Source: Terrimonas pollutisoli (lineage in GTDB: Bacteria > Bacteroidota > Bacteroidia > Chitinophagales > Chitinophagaceae). Taken from it: a stretch of 64,000 nt of DNA. The notes below the pieces were generated by a model. The model was not told where the DNA came from. It saw only the letters and a list, made by a program, of their open reading frames with translations, and ran no database searches. Shown one piece after another: positions 45,150 through 53,821 of this stretch. The DNA is taken from positions 310,001 through 374,000 of the forward strand of contig NZ_JARKNA010000004.1 of NCBI RefSeq assembly GCF_029360765.1, in the 5' to 3' direction. How positions within the stretch are numbered: position 1 is the first letter of the stretch; each line of letters opens with the position of its first letter. A program made the position numbers and the translations under genes.

Positions 45150-46700
45150 ATGATGAAACTGCTTAAACAAAAATATACCAGCCTTTTATCGTTAGCACTT
45201 TGTATGCTGTTGATACAATCCTGCGATAAAGATTTTAAAGAGATCAATACCAATCCTGATGCGGTTTCAACCCCGACGCCGCAATATATTTTCAGTAAGG
45301 CATTATATGATGGTGCAAGATTCAGCGGTAATACGGAAACCTTGCTTTTAGGTACCATGCAATACACCACAAGCTATAATGATGTGGAAGGTTTTGGTTC
45401 TAAATATGTAGCTGCGCGGCTTGATCTGACCATGGGTATTTTTAATAACGCTTATCCAAACCAGATCAATGAAATTGGTGAGGTGATCAAAGTGGTGAAA
45501 GATGATCCTGCTAAAATAAACCTATACGCTGTAGCCCGTATCTGGAAAGTATTTTGTTTCAGCCGCATCACCGACCTATATGGAGATGTTCCTTATACCC
45601 AGGCAGCACAAGGGTATAACGAATCTCTTTATCAACCCGCCTATGACGCACAAAAAGATATTTATACCGATATGCTGAAAGAGCTGGATGAAGCGGCAAA
45701 AAGTTTGGATCCGGCCAACACAAACACATTTGGCGCTGCTGATCTTATTTATAATGGTAATACAGCTCAATGGAAAAAATTCGCTTACTCCCTGATGTTG
45801 CGTCTTGGTATGCGGATGACTAAAGCAGATGCCGCCGCGGCGCAAACATGGGTAACCAAAGCTATAGCAGGCGGTGTTATTACAGACTATGCGGATATTG
45901 CGAAACTGAGTTATGTCGGTTCGGGCCAGGACATTAACAAAAATCCGATAGCCTTAGTAATGATCAATGATAATTATATAAAGGCGGATGGAATTAGTAA
46001 TAATGAAGGAGGAAAATATCAGCAGGTGTTTATCGACTCTCTCAAAGCAAACAACGATCCAAGGCTGAAAGTTATATCAGTGGTATATGTAAATGGAGTG
46101 GCCAGTTCTGAGGAAAGTATTCAAAAGGGAATGCCTTCGAATATCAATGGTACAAAGCCATCCAATTTTGTTACATTCTCAGAGCCTAATCAAAATACTG
46201 TTTTGAAGCTGTCCGCTCCTCTATTATTATTTACTACTGCAGAAACTAATTTTTTACTGGCTGAAGCAGCATTAAAAAACTGGTACGCTGCGGAAACGGC
46301 AAGCTCTTTATATGAAAAAGGTATAAGGGCAGCTATGAAGCACTGGGATCTGATCAGCGGCACCACGGGTACAATAGACGCCGGCAGGATTGATTCTTAT
46401 GTAGCTGCTCATACTTTAAATACCAGTGGCACTGTTGCCCAACAAATGGAACAGATCTACAACCAGTTTTGGGTCGGTATTTTTCCTGACGCACAGGAAG
46501 TGTATGCCAATTATCGCAGAACCGGTTATCCCGCACTTGTTCCTAATAATTATCCGGGTAATGCTACAGGTGGTAAAATTTTCAGAAGACTTTTATATCC
46601 TAGTTCCGAACAAACCCTGAACAGGGCATCATACAATGAAGCCGTTAGCAGGCAGGGTGCTGATGACCTGATGACAAGAGTATGGTGGGATAAGCCGTAG
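45150..46700 (+). CDS. SusD/RagB-family outer-membrane lipoprotein (SusD-like_2)
   Basis: 516 residues; lipobox LLIQSC (Cys about 25), then FKEINTNPDAVSTPTPQYIF, typical of SusD-like_2. The N-terminal TPR-like helices (RITDLYGDVPYTQAAQGYN) and the C-terminal RRTGYPAL, RLLYPSSEQ and RVWWDKP blocks are all present. ATG at 45150 (a second ATG follows at once). It is the surface partner of the STN-type SusC, 15 bases downstream of it. Confidence 0.93.
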   Translation: MMKLLKQKYTSLLSLALCMLLIQSCDKDFKEINTNPDAVSTPTPQYIFSKALYDGARFSGNTETLLLGTMQYTTSYNDVEGFGSKYVAARLDLTMGIFNNAYPNQINEIGEVIKVVKDDPAKINLYAVARIWKVFCFSRITDLYGDVPYTQAAQGYNESLYQPAYDAQKDIYTDMLKELDEAAKSLDPANTNTFGAADLIYNGNTAQWKKFAYSLMLRLGMRMTKADAAAAQTWVTKAIAGGVITDYADIAKLSYVGSGQDINKNPIALVMINDNYIKADGISNNEGGKYQQVFIDSLKANNDPRLKVISVVYVNGVASSEESIQKGMPSNINGTKPSNFVTFSEPNQNTVLKLSAPLLLFTTAETNFLLAEAALKNWYAAETASSLYEKGIRAAMKHWDLISGTTGTIDAGRIDSYVAAHTLNTSGTVAQQMEQIYNQFWVGIFPDAQEVYANYRRTGYPALVPNNYPGNATGGKIFRRLLYPSSEQTLNRASYNEAVSRQGADDLMTRVWWDKP

Positions 46701-46829
46701 TGAGATGCTGAACAGCATCTTGTTTATTCTTATAGTTTTTTGGCATCAAATAAAAACTGCTTTGGGGTTAATAAAACAGTGATACACTATAATTCATTAT
46801 TGCCTGTGAAAACTGCTACAAATTACTTT

Positions 46830-46867
46830 ATGTCTTGCCCTTCTCCCGGCGGGGAAGGGCAAGACAT
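46830..46867. repeat. 14-bp inverted repeat (GTCTTGCCCTTC family)
   Basis: ATGTCTTGCCCTTC (46830-46843) with an exact reverse complement (46854-46867) and a 10-base loop TCCCGGCGGG that can itself pair. It may act as a terminator-like barrier after susD. Such palindromes are common between Bacteroidota genes. Confidence 0.65.
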
Positions 46868-46954
46868 TTTGAATGGCAAAGTTTATAATTATTTAAAAAA
46901 ATAAGCATGAAGCCGAGCATGATATTTTTTTTCCACACAAGGCAGGATTGTTTG

Positions 46955-46994
46955 CGAGGTTCCATCTGACCAAAAAAAAATAAAATATATACAA
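46955..46994 (+). promoter_or_regulatory. Shared A-rich leader before exported RidA
   Basis: TTCCATCTGACC followed by an A-rich run and ATATACA just before the ATG. The same order (CCATYTGRC, A-rich, ATAAACA or ATATACA, ATGAAA) precedes susD at 31068-31104 and the Ig-like lipoprotein at 32667-32697. It probably acts at the level of translation initiation, which in Bacteroidota favours A-rich leaders over Shine-Dalgarno pairing. Confidence 0.45.
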
Positions 46995-47471
46995 ATGAAA
47001 ACACAACGAAGATCAGCGCTGAAAAAATTGTTTGCTTCTGTTGCCGGCACTGTGGGATTAGGGTTTTTGGCAAATGCCAAACCAACCATGGATAAGGACT
47101 CAGATGAAAAAGAAGTATTTAATGTAACAACAACGGGTCAGGAAAAAATCCCCTTGTTTTCCGGCTCTACCAAATTCAAACAGCTTGTTTTTATAGCGGG
47201 CAAAGGGGCGCATTTTGAAGGCGATATAAAAGCACATACCGATCATGTACTGAAGGAACTTGAAAAGGAATTGATCAGTGCAGGGTCTTCAATGGAAAAG
47301 GTGCTGAAGGTAACCGTGTTTTTAAATGATATAGCGGACTATAAAGCAATGAACGAAGTGTACCAGGGCCGCTTTGGAAAAAAACCTCCTGTTCGCACTA
47401 CCGTAGCGGTTGCCAAAGGTGGTGTGCCGGGAAATTCTTTGGTTGAAATGGATTGCATCGCACATACCTGA
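46995..47471 (+). CDS. Exported RidA-family protein (enamine/imine deaminase type)
   Basis: 158 residues. Residues 1-27 are a twin-arginine-like signal (QRRSALKKLF, then a hydrophobic stretch to FLANA). The RidA/YjgF domain follows (about 45-158): GEKIPLFSGS-type start, FIAGKGAHFEGDIKAHTDHVLKEL, KVLKVTVFLNDIADYKAMNEVY, R134 in PPVRTTVAV and E151 in VEMDCIA. Those two are the key residues of catalytically competent RidA, which hydrolyses reactive 2-aminoacrylate and related imines made by PLP lyases. RidA is normally cytoplasmic, so export is unusual. The next gene is an exported PLP enzyme. Confidence 0.9.
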   Translation: MKTQRRSALKKLFASVAGTVGLGFLANAKPTMDKDSDEKEVFNVTTTGQEKIPLFSGSTKFKQLVFIAGKGAHFEGDIKAHTDHVLKELEKELISAGSSMEKVLKVTVFLNDIADYKAMNEVYQGRFGKKPPVRTTVAVAKGGVPGNSLVEMDCIAHT

Positions 47472-47478
47472 AGAGAAA

Positions 47479-47584
47479 GGATGTCGGATGTAGGAGGTGG
47501 GATGTCAGAGGAGAACTTGACAATAAAGCCGCTCCAATTTTAGAGTGAGCGTACTTCTGACTTCAAACCTCTGACATCGTACAT
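47479..47584. repeat. Intergenic CTTCTGACTTC / GATGTCAGAGG repeat
   Basis: GGATGTCGGATGTAGG and GGGATGTCAGAGG on the left, CTTCTGACTTCAAACCTCTG on the right, forming an imperfect inverted pair around a 40-base centre. The right arm matches 6294-6320 inside the ABC ATPase gene. Confidence 0.7.
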
Positions 47585-47613
47585 AATCGTTTATTAAAAC
47601 TTAACTAAGAAAG

Positions 47614-48831
47614 ATGCAACGAAGAGAACTTTTAAAATATTTATCACTTACTCCATTAGCAGCAGGAGTAACAGGATTGCCGCAATCTGTATCTGCAGCC
47701 CCAGCTCCGCCTGGGGCAAAGAGAGACCTTTTCAAAGAGTTAGGTGTGCGTACTTTTATTAATGCTGCAGGCACCCTCACGATGATGACCGGTTCATTAA
47801 TGCATGATTATGTGCTGGAAGCTATTAATAACGGCGCAAAGGAATTTTGCATGTTAGATGAACTACAGGATAAGGTTGGCGAAAAGATTGCCGCATTAGT
47901 TCATTCAGAAGCGGCTGTTGTTACATCAGGCGCATTCTCCGCTATGACGTTGGGCTTGGCAGGAATTCTGACAGGGATGGATCAGAAGAAAATAGAACAG
48001 CTTCCACACCTGGAAGCAACCGGCATGAAATCGGAAGTGATCTGTCAAAAAGCACATGAGATCGTATACAATCATGCACTGAAGAATACCGGTTGTCAAA
48101 TAATTTATATAGAAACAGTGGAAGAGTTAGAGAAAGCCATTAATGATAAAACAGCATTATTGCATTTTTTAAATATTGAAGCAGACAAAGGAAAAATAAT
48201 GCATGAAGAATGGGTAGCTATTGGAAAGAAACATGGCATCCCAACTTCTATTGACATAGCAGCGGATGTACCGCCTGTATCCAATCTCTGGAAGTTTAAT
48301 GATATGGGCTTCAGTTTTGTAGCAATATCCGGCGGTAAAGCTATGCGCGGCCCACAAAGCGCAGGACTTTTAATGGGCAAAAAAGATATTGTATCCGCCG
48401 CCCGTTTACACATGCCTCCCCGTGGTTTTAATGTTGGCCGTGGTATGAAGGTGAATAAGGAGGAAATATTAGGAATGTATGTAGCGCTGGAAAAATATAT
48501 CAACCAGGACCACGATAAAGAATGGAAACAATGGGAAGCAGCTACAGCCAAAATTGAAAATAGTGTTAAGGCTGTAAATGGAGTTGCAACTAAAGTAACT
48601 GTTCCTGCTTTAGGTAATACTACTCCAACATTGGAAATCAGCTGGGATGATACCAAAGTAAAGCTTACCGGCAAAGAGCTGCAGCAAAAATTACGCAATG
48701 CTTCCCCTTCCATTGAAATCGGTAATGTGCAGGAAAAAAGTATTGCTGTTACAGTGTGGATGCTCAAACCCGGGCAAGAGAAAATAGTAGCAACAAGGAT
48801 TGCGGAAGAATTATCAAAAGCTTCTGTTTAA
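47614..48831 (+). CDS. Exported SelA-like PLP-dependent enzyme (putative ammonia-lyase)
   Basis: 405 residues. Signal at 1-30 begins MQRRELLKYLSL, a good twin-arginine motif, and ends near VSAAP. The fold-type I PLP core follows: GVRTFINAAGTLTMMTGSLM (typical SelA-like start), SEAAVVTSGAFSAM, D214 in TSIDIAAD (pyridine nitrogen ligand) and K242 in SGGKAMRGPQSAG (Schiff base). Cytoplasmic relatives include D-glucosaminate-6-phosphate ammonia-lyase (DgaE) and SelA. Export after folding with bound PLP would fit the Tat route. It is followed at 112 bases by the amidohydrolase, an association also known in other phyla. Confidence 0.88.
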   Translation: MQRRELLKYLSLTPLAAGVTGLPQSVSAAPAPPGAKRDLFKELGVRTFINAAGTLTMMTGSLMHDYVLEAINNGAKEFCMLDELQDKVGEKIAALVHSEAAVVTSGAFSAMTLGLAGILTGMDQKKIEQLPHLEATGMKSEVICQKAHEIVYNHALKNTGCQIIYIETVEELEKAINDKTALLHFLNIEADKGKIMHEEWVAIGKKHGIPTSIDIAADVPPVSNLWKFNDMGFSFVAISGGKAMRGPQSAGLLMGKKDIVSAARLHMPPRGFNVGRGMKVNKEEILGMYVALEKYINQDHDKEWKQWEAATAKIENSVKAVNGVATKVTVPALGNTTPTLEISWDDTKVKLTGKELQQKLRNASPSIEIGNVQEKSIAVTVWMLKPGQEKIVATRIAEELSKASV

Positions 48832-48943
48832 TAATAAGCTGTTATAAGGTGTTTTGTTTTTATGTACCAGGAAACCGTGTTCTTATCAAGCCCTGTTTAT
48901 TCCGGCAAGCAAGTATAGTCTGAAAAAATATCAACATTAATGC

Positions 48944-50191
48944 ATGAGAAAAGCAAGTGCTTTATTCTTTTTTATTCTTGTCTTTCATTTTGGAAAAGCA
49001 CAGCAATATGCAATCGTTATAAAGGGCGGGCATCTCATTGATCCTAAGAACAGCATCAATGAGGTAATGGATATTGCTATTACTGATGGGAAAGTTATAA
49101 GCGTAGGCAAAAATATCGATGCCACTAAAGCCATACAGGTTGTTGATGCCAAAGGCCTATACATTAGCCCCGGGCTTATAGATGCCCATGTACATGTTTT
49201 TTATGGAACCAATCCCGATCGAAAATACAGTAATGGAACATCATCCATTCTGCCGGATGGTTTTACTTTCAGAACAGGTGTTACAACGGTAGTAGATGCG
49301 GGTTGTTCCGGCTGGCGCAATTTTCCCCTTTTTAAACAGCAGATAATAGATAACTCCAAAACCCGTGTATTGGCATTGCTCAATATTGTAGGAGAAGGTA
49401 TGAGTGGCGAAATCAATGAGCAAAATACCAATGACATGGATAGTAAGATGACGGCACTGATGGCACGTCGTTATAAAGATTATGTTGTTGGCGTTAAAGT
49501 GGCCCATTTTGTGGGTAATGAGTGGACACCGGTAGATGAAGCCGTGAAAGCCGCAACCATGGCAAACATCCCGGTGATGATAGACTTTGGTGATAGCGAT
49601 CCGCCGCTGTCTATAGAAGAATTGTTTATGAAGCATCTTCGTGCCGGAGATATTTTTACACATTGCTTTGGCCAGCTTAGCAATAGAGAACCAATCGTAG
49701 ACGTAAACACAAAAAAAATAAAACCATTTGTGTTCGATGCGCAAAAGAAAGGGATTGTTTTCGATGTAGGATATGGGCAAATCAGTTTTGCTTTTTCGCA
49801 GGCGATACCTGCTGTTAAAAGCGGCTTTTATCCAAACTCCATCAGCACCGATATTCATGTTGGAAGCATGAACAATTCGATGAAAGATATTCTGAATATC
49901 ATGTCAAAATTCATGGCAATGGGAATGAGTATTGAAGATGTAATCAAAACGGTTACCTGGAATCCGGCAAAAGAAATCAAACATGAAGAGTTGGGAAACC
50001 TTTCAGTGGGAGCGATTGCAGATATAGCCATTCTTTCTGTACGGGAAGGGAAGTTTGGTTTTTATGATTATACCGGGTATAAAATAGAAGGCAAACAAAA
50101 ACTCGAATGTGAAATGACGATTAAAGGGGGAAAAATTGTTTATGATTTGAATGGTATGGCTGTGCCGGTTGTAGTGAAGGGGAGCAGATAG
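48944..50191 (+). CDS. Exported amidohydrolase of the cog3964 (EF_0837/AHA_3915) type
   Basis: 415 residues. Sec signal 1-20 (ending GKAQ). Metal-dependent TIM barrel with HVH (H82, H84) in GLIDAHVHVF, candidate bridging lysine K185 (VVGVKVAHF), H240 in DIFTHCFG and D303 in STDIH. The strand-5 position where a His ligand is usual reads PVMIDFGDSD (D214). Characterised members of this group, such as Atu3266, deacetylate acetyl-(R)-mandelate and N-acetyl-D-amino acids, and many sit beside a SelA-like PLP enzyme as here. It probably removes an acyl group before deamination. Full length. Confidence 0.88.
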   Translation: MRKASALFFFILVFHFGKAQQYAIVIKGGHLIDPKNSINEVMDIAITDGKVISVGKNIDATKAIQVVDAKGLYISPGLIDAHVHVFYGTNPDRKYSNGTSSILPDGFTFRTGVTTVVDAGCSGWRNFPLFKQQIIDNSKTRVLALLNIVGEGMSGEINEQNTNDMDSKMTALMARRYKDYVVGVKVAHFVGNEWTPVDEAVKAATMANIPVMIDFGDSDPPLSIEELFMKHLRAGDIFTHCFGQLSNREPIVDVNTKKIKPFVFDAQKKGIVFDVGYGQISFAFSQAIPAVKSGFYPNSISTDIHVGSMNNSMKDILNIMSKFMAMGMSIEDVIKTVTWNPAKEIKHEELGNLSVGAIADIAILSVREGKFGFYDYTGYKIEGKQKLECEMTIKGGKIVYDLNGMAVPVVVKGSR

Positions 50192-50317
50192 TAGTGCTAT
50201 GTTAAGTTTATTATGTCGCAAACAGTTCCTACGAAGGCGCCAGGAACACTAAAGTACTTTGTGGGATATACGTCGGCATATGATTACCATAACACTAGTG
50301 ATAAGCCGGTATGTGAA

Positions 50318-50425
50318 ACATCTCTGTGCCTCTGTGTCTTCGTGGCGTTGTGTTCCATAATTTTCTAATGACAAAGATTTGGTTTGAACCCACCGGGGCA
50401 CAGAGGCACTGAGACACAGGGAGAA
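50318..50425. repeat. Intergenic TCTCTGTGCCTCTGTG palindromic repeat
   Basis: Arms TCTCTGTGCCTCTGTGTCTT (50321-50340) and GCACAGAGGCACTGAGACAC (50398-50417) form an imperfect inverted pair around a 57-base centre. This is a repeat type frequent in Bacteroidota genomes. The rest of the 329-base gap (50192-50520) shows no gene. Confidence 0.7.
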
Positions 50426-50520
50426 AAGATAATTCAATAGTTTTTCTGGTGGTGACATAGCAGACGACCTATCCTTAACAAGACGACATTAATTCGATAT
50501 TCACAATTCACTATTGACAA

Positions 50521-51450
50521 ATGAAACATAGGCTTATTTTAATCGTAGTACTGCATCTGCTTTGCAATTGTTGCTGCCCCCTTCATGCGCAAACAATTTC
50601 CAAAGAGGAATTGATCTTTTTAACTGCTGAATGGAAGGGAGAACGATTTAATGATGGGCGTCCTAAAATACCAGATGACCTGGTAAAGAGGGCGAAAAAA
50701 ATCGCCATTGAAGATGCCTGGACAATTTTAAATAATGAAGGATATAGCTGCCAGTATGAAGGAAACTGGAAAATGGTGAATGAGGATACACCTGTAGTTG
50801 GCCGTGCATTCACGGCTTGCTTTATGCCCAGTCGCCCGGACCTGGAAAACAATATTAAAGAACGTGGCAAAAAGCAGGGACGTAGTGGGAACACCAATTC
50901 ATGGCCGATTGATATGCTGACAAAGGGCGACGTGTATGTGGCCGATGGCTTTGGTAAGATTGCAAATGGCACGCTGATCGGCAGCAACCTCGGCAATTCT
51001 ATTTTTGCCAAAACTGGTAATGGTGTGGTGTTTGATGCAGCGGCCCGTGATTTGGAGGGGCTGACAGAGATAAAAGGCTTTAACGCTTACGTAAGAGACT
51101 GGCACCCTTCATACCTTAAGGATGAAGTTTTAATGGGTATCAACACAGCTGTTCGCATCGGGCATGCCATTGTATTACCCGGCGATCTTGTTATTGCAAA
51201 AAAAGGAGGTGTCATTTTCATTCCTTCACAGCTGGCGGAAAAAGTAATAGTTACAGCAGAGTTTATTATCCTGAAAGATAAGTTTGGTATCAGTATGTTG
51301 AAAGAAGGCCGCTATACGACCGGGCAGATAGATAGTCAATGGACAGATAAAATAAAGGAAGATTTTCTGCAGTGGCTCAACAAACATCCGGAAGAAGTGC
51401 CAATGACAAGAACCCAGTTAGATGAATACATGAAAAACAGAACATGGTAA
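50521..51450 (+). CDS. Exported RraA-like (HMG/CHA aldolase-fold) protein
   Basis: 309 residues. Sec signal 1-24 (ending PLHAQ). Residues about 95-255 match the RraA/4-hydroxy-4-methyl-2-oxoglutarate aldolase fold: KGDVYVADGFGKIANGTLIGSNLGNSIFAK, GVVFDAAARDLEGL (R and D of the ARD motif as in RraA-type aldolases), then VLPGDLVIAKKGGVIFIPSQLAEKV. The N- and C-terminal extensions are unusual. Relatives cleave 2-keto-hydroxy acids to pyruvate or decarboxylate oxaloacetate with a divalent metal. An exported copy next to an exported ammonia-lyase suggests a role on the deaminated product. Confidence 0.85.
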   Translation: MKHRLILIVVLHLLCNCCCPLHAQTISKEELIFLTAEWKGERFNDGRPKIPDDLVKRAKKIAIEDAWTILNNEGYSCQYEGNWKMVNEDTPVVGRAFTACFMPSRPDLENNIKERGKKQGRSGNTNSWPIDMLTKGDVYVADGFGKIANGTLIGSNLGNSIFAKTGNGVVFDAAARDLEGLTEIKGFNAYVRDWHPSYLKDEVLMGINTAVRIGHAIVLPGDLVIAKKGGVIFIPSQLAEKVIVTAEFIILKDKFGISMLKEGRYTTGQIDSQWTDKIKEDFLQWLNKHPEEVPMTRTQLDEYMKNRTW

Positions 51451-51520
51451 TTCAATAGACAATAGGCAATAGACAATTTGCAATAAGCAAGTGTTTGCTA
51501 ATTGCTTATTATTTATTGCC
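51451..51520. repeat. Intergenic CAATAGGCAATAGACAAT repeat
   Basis: Short units TCAATAGACAATAGG, CAATAGACAATTTGC and CAATAAGCAA, followed by the inverse TTGCTAATTGCTTATT, form a weak inverted repeat of the TTGCTATTG type. Confidence 0.5.
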
Positions 51521-51539
51521 AGGAAATATTTAAAAAAAA

Positions 51540-52010
51540 ATGGAACAGAATAAAATACTTAACAACCTACAGGCATCAGGAATTGAGTTTGACAACCTGC
51601 CAAAACCCGGCGGATCTTATGTTGCTGTAAACATCAGGGGTAACATTGCTTATGTCGCTATCCAGTTTCCAATAAAAGATGGTAGGTTCTTTTTTACAGG
51701 ACGATTTGGAGAAAATGTAACAACAGAAGAAGGTTACCAGGCTGCAAGGCTTGCTGCAATGAATGTTTTAGGACAGATAAATAAGTTTGTTGGTTTTGAT
51801 AATATCATCGGTCTTAACCATGCTGACATCTATTACCGGGCAAGCGAAGACTGGGACGATGGACCTCGTGTGGCAAACGGTGCATCTGATTTGTTTTTGG
51901 AGGTTTTAGGAGACCAGGGAAAACATACCAGGGCGATATTTGGCGTTGATAAATTGCCCAGCAATTTTAGTGTTGCTCTCACCACTTCATTTACAATTAA
52001 AGATAAATGA
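51540..52010 (+). CDS. RidA-family protein (cytoplasmic, second copy)
   Basis: 156 residues, no signal. YjgF/RidA fold: GGSYVAVNIRGNIAYVAIQFP, GRFGENVTTEEGYQAARLAAMNVLGQI, FLEVLGDQGKHTRAIFGVDKLP. R131 (HTRAIFG) is kept, but the usual following glutamate near the C-terminus is replaced (SVALTTSF instead of VEIE), which sets it apart from copies one and three. It is in the branch with longer N-terminus typical of Rid4-7-like proteins. Its stop overlaps the next ATG (ATGA), so it is translationally coupled to the dehydrogenase. Confidence 0.9.
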   Translation: MEQNKILNNLQASGIEFDNLPKPGGSYVAVNIRGNIAYVAIQFPIKDGRFFFTGRFGENVTTEEGYQAARLAAMNVLGQINKFVGFDNIIGLNHADIYYRASEDWDDGPRVANGASDLFLEVLGDQGKHTRAIFGVDKLPSNFSVALTTSFTIKDK

Positions 52011-53815
52011 AGACTATGTTCAGCTATTCCTTTCCGGACTTTTTGATATTACGACTTTTTGTAAAAGTAATAGTGATTGTTTTAATAGTCGCAGGCCTTA
52101 GCCGGTGTGCCAGCCCTGCAACAAGCTTGCCACCAGGCGACCCCGGTAACGGGGGACTTTTTCTGCCGGGAAATTTTGAAGCGGTTGTAGTTGCAGACAG
52201 CATAGGTAGAGCAAGGCATATTACGGTTAATGACAATGGTGATGTATATGTGAAATTATCTTTTAATGACGCCATGCATGGATGGGGAGGAACTGTTGGC
52301 CTTCGTGATAACAACAATGATGGTAAAGCTGATGTTATCGCCTATTTTGGTGAGTACAAAGATGAGGGCGGTTTACCGGTTGGTATAATGGTACATGATG
52401 GATACCTGTATTTCTCTACGGTAAAAAATGTTTTAAGAAGCAAATTAACTCCCGGACAATTAATTCCTGAAAGCAGAACTGAAGTCATACTCAATGATGA
52501 TGATGAAAACCTGGGAAGAAAATGGCATACAGCAAAACCTTTTGCATTTGATAATGCAGGTAATATGTATGTTCCTTTTGGGGCGCCAACCGATGCTGCC
52601 CAGGACGTCGCTAAAGCAGGGCCGGCCGGTATTCCGGGTGGTAAGGGATTAGACCCTGCTCCCGATCTTGAAAAACATGCCGGCATCTGGAGGTTTGATG
52701 CTGATAAAAAAGGCCAAACGCAAAAGGACGGATATAAATATGCTACCGGCATCCGAAGTGTATTGGGTATTGCATGGAATCCTATGGATAATAGTTTGTA
52801 TGCGGTAATGAATGGAATGGATAATTTTCATACCAGGTATCCAAATATCTATTCGCCCTGGCAGGCGGCTGTGCTTCCTTCAGAACCTTTATTAAAAGTT
52901 ACCGAACATTCAAACTTTGGATGGCCATATGCTTATTATGACCAGATACAGAAAAAAAATATTTTACAACCAGGCTATGGCGGCGATGGTAAAATAGCCG
53001 GCAGGGCCGCTAAGTTTGATTTACCCGTAATGGCTTTCCCGGGGCATTGGGCCCCGATGGATTTATTATTCTACCAGGGAGATCAATTTCCCGAACGATA
53101 TAAAAAAGGAGCCTTCGTTGCATTTCATGGTTCTACAGATCGTTCACCCTATCCACAAGCAGGGTATATAGTATGTTTTGTTCCGTTTGAGAATGGTGCG
53201 CCAACGGATAAATGGGAGGTTTTTGCTGACGGCTTCACCGGCGTAGACACGGTTGTCAACACAAGTGATGCGCTATACAGGCCAATGGGACTTGCTGTGG
53301 GGCCTGATGGTTCTTTATATATTTCTGAATCCAATAAAGGAAAAATTTGGCGGGTGATGTATAAGGGAGATAAAAACAAATTTGGTGACGCACAATTGGC
53401 TGGAATGGAAAAAAGAAAATCCAGGTCGTATATAAAAACCCCTGATGAAGTAAAAGATAACCTGGGTATAGGAGGCGAAATGAACGGCCTGATATTGTAT
53501 AATTCTTATTGCACAAGCTGTCATCAGCGGGATGGGAAGGGTGATAACAACCGCTATCCGCCATTAGCAGGTTCCGATTGGGTAGCTGGGAATAAGGAAA
53601 GGTTGATTGGTGTTATTCTGAACGGTTTACAGGGAGAAATTAAAGTAAACGGAAAAACCTATAATGGTGTAATGCCTGCACATGGTGGTTTTTTAGATGA
53701 TCATGCGGTTGCATCAATTTTGACTTATGTGAAAAAGAAATTTGCTAAAGAGAATACTCCAATTACTTCCGCTGAAGTAAGTAAAATAAGAGATGCTTCG
53801 AATAATAAAAAATGA
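52007..53815 (+). CDS. Lipoprotein sugar dehydrogenase-like propeller fused to cytochrome c
   Basis: 602 residues. N-terminal signal with lipobox LSRC at about 33. Residues about 45-460 form a beta-propeller of the soluble glucose/sorbosone dehydrogenase type (GNFEAVVVADSIGRARHI, YATGIRSVLGIAWNP, EHSNFGWPYAYYD, LYRPMGLAVGPDGSLYISE). The C-terminal cytochrome c domain has CTSCH (C502-H506) and a candidate Met ligand in GVMPAHGGFL. PQQ is the usual cofactor, and electrons would go to the haem. It oxidises a sugar or hydroxy compound outside the inner membrane. Coupled to RidA-2 by 4-base overlap and followed by the CBM9-like gene. Confidence 0.88.
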   Translation: MKTMFSYSFPDFLILRLFVKVIVIVLIVAGLSRCASPATSLPPGDPGNGGLFLPGNFEAVVVADSIGRARHITVNDNGDVYVKLSFNDAMHGWGGTVGLRDNNNDGKADVIAYFGEYKDEGGLPVGIMVHDGYLYFSTVKNVLRSKLTPGQLIPESRTEVILNDDDENLGRKWHTAKPFAFDNAGNMYVPFGAPTDAAQDVAKAGPAGIPGGKGLDPAPDLEKHAGIWRFDADKKGQTQKDGYKYATGIRSVLGIAWNPMDNSLYAVMNGMDNFHTRYPNIYSPWQAAVLPSEPLLKVTEHSNFGWPYAYYDQIQKKNILQPGYGGDGKIAGRAAKFDLPVMAFPGHWAPMDLLFYQGDQFPERYKKGAFVAFHGSTDRSPYPQAGYIVCFVPFENGAPTDKWEVFADGFTGVDTVVNTSDALYRPMGLAVGPDGSLYISESNKGKIWRVMYKGDKNKFGDAQLAGMEKRKSRSYIKTPDEVKDNLGIGGEMNGLILYNSYCTSCHQRDGKGDNNRYPPLAGSDWVAGNKERLIGVILNGLQGEIKVNGKTYNGVMPAHGGFLDDHAVASILTYVKKKFAKENTPITSAEVSKIRDASNNKK

Positions 53816-53821
53816 CATTAG

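Noticed and set aside
48105..48767. 220-codon minus-strand open frame
   Set aside because: Antisense to the SelA-like gene, which has full PLP enzyme motifs.
50192..50520. CRISPR-like short repeats
   Set aside because: Arms form one inverted pair, not regularly spaced direct repeats with unique spacers; no cas genes in the window.
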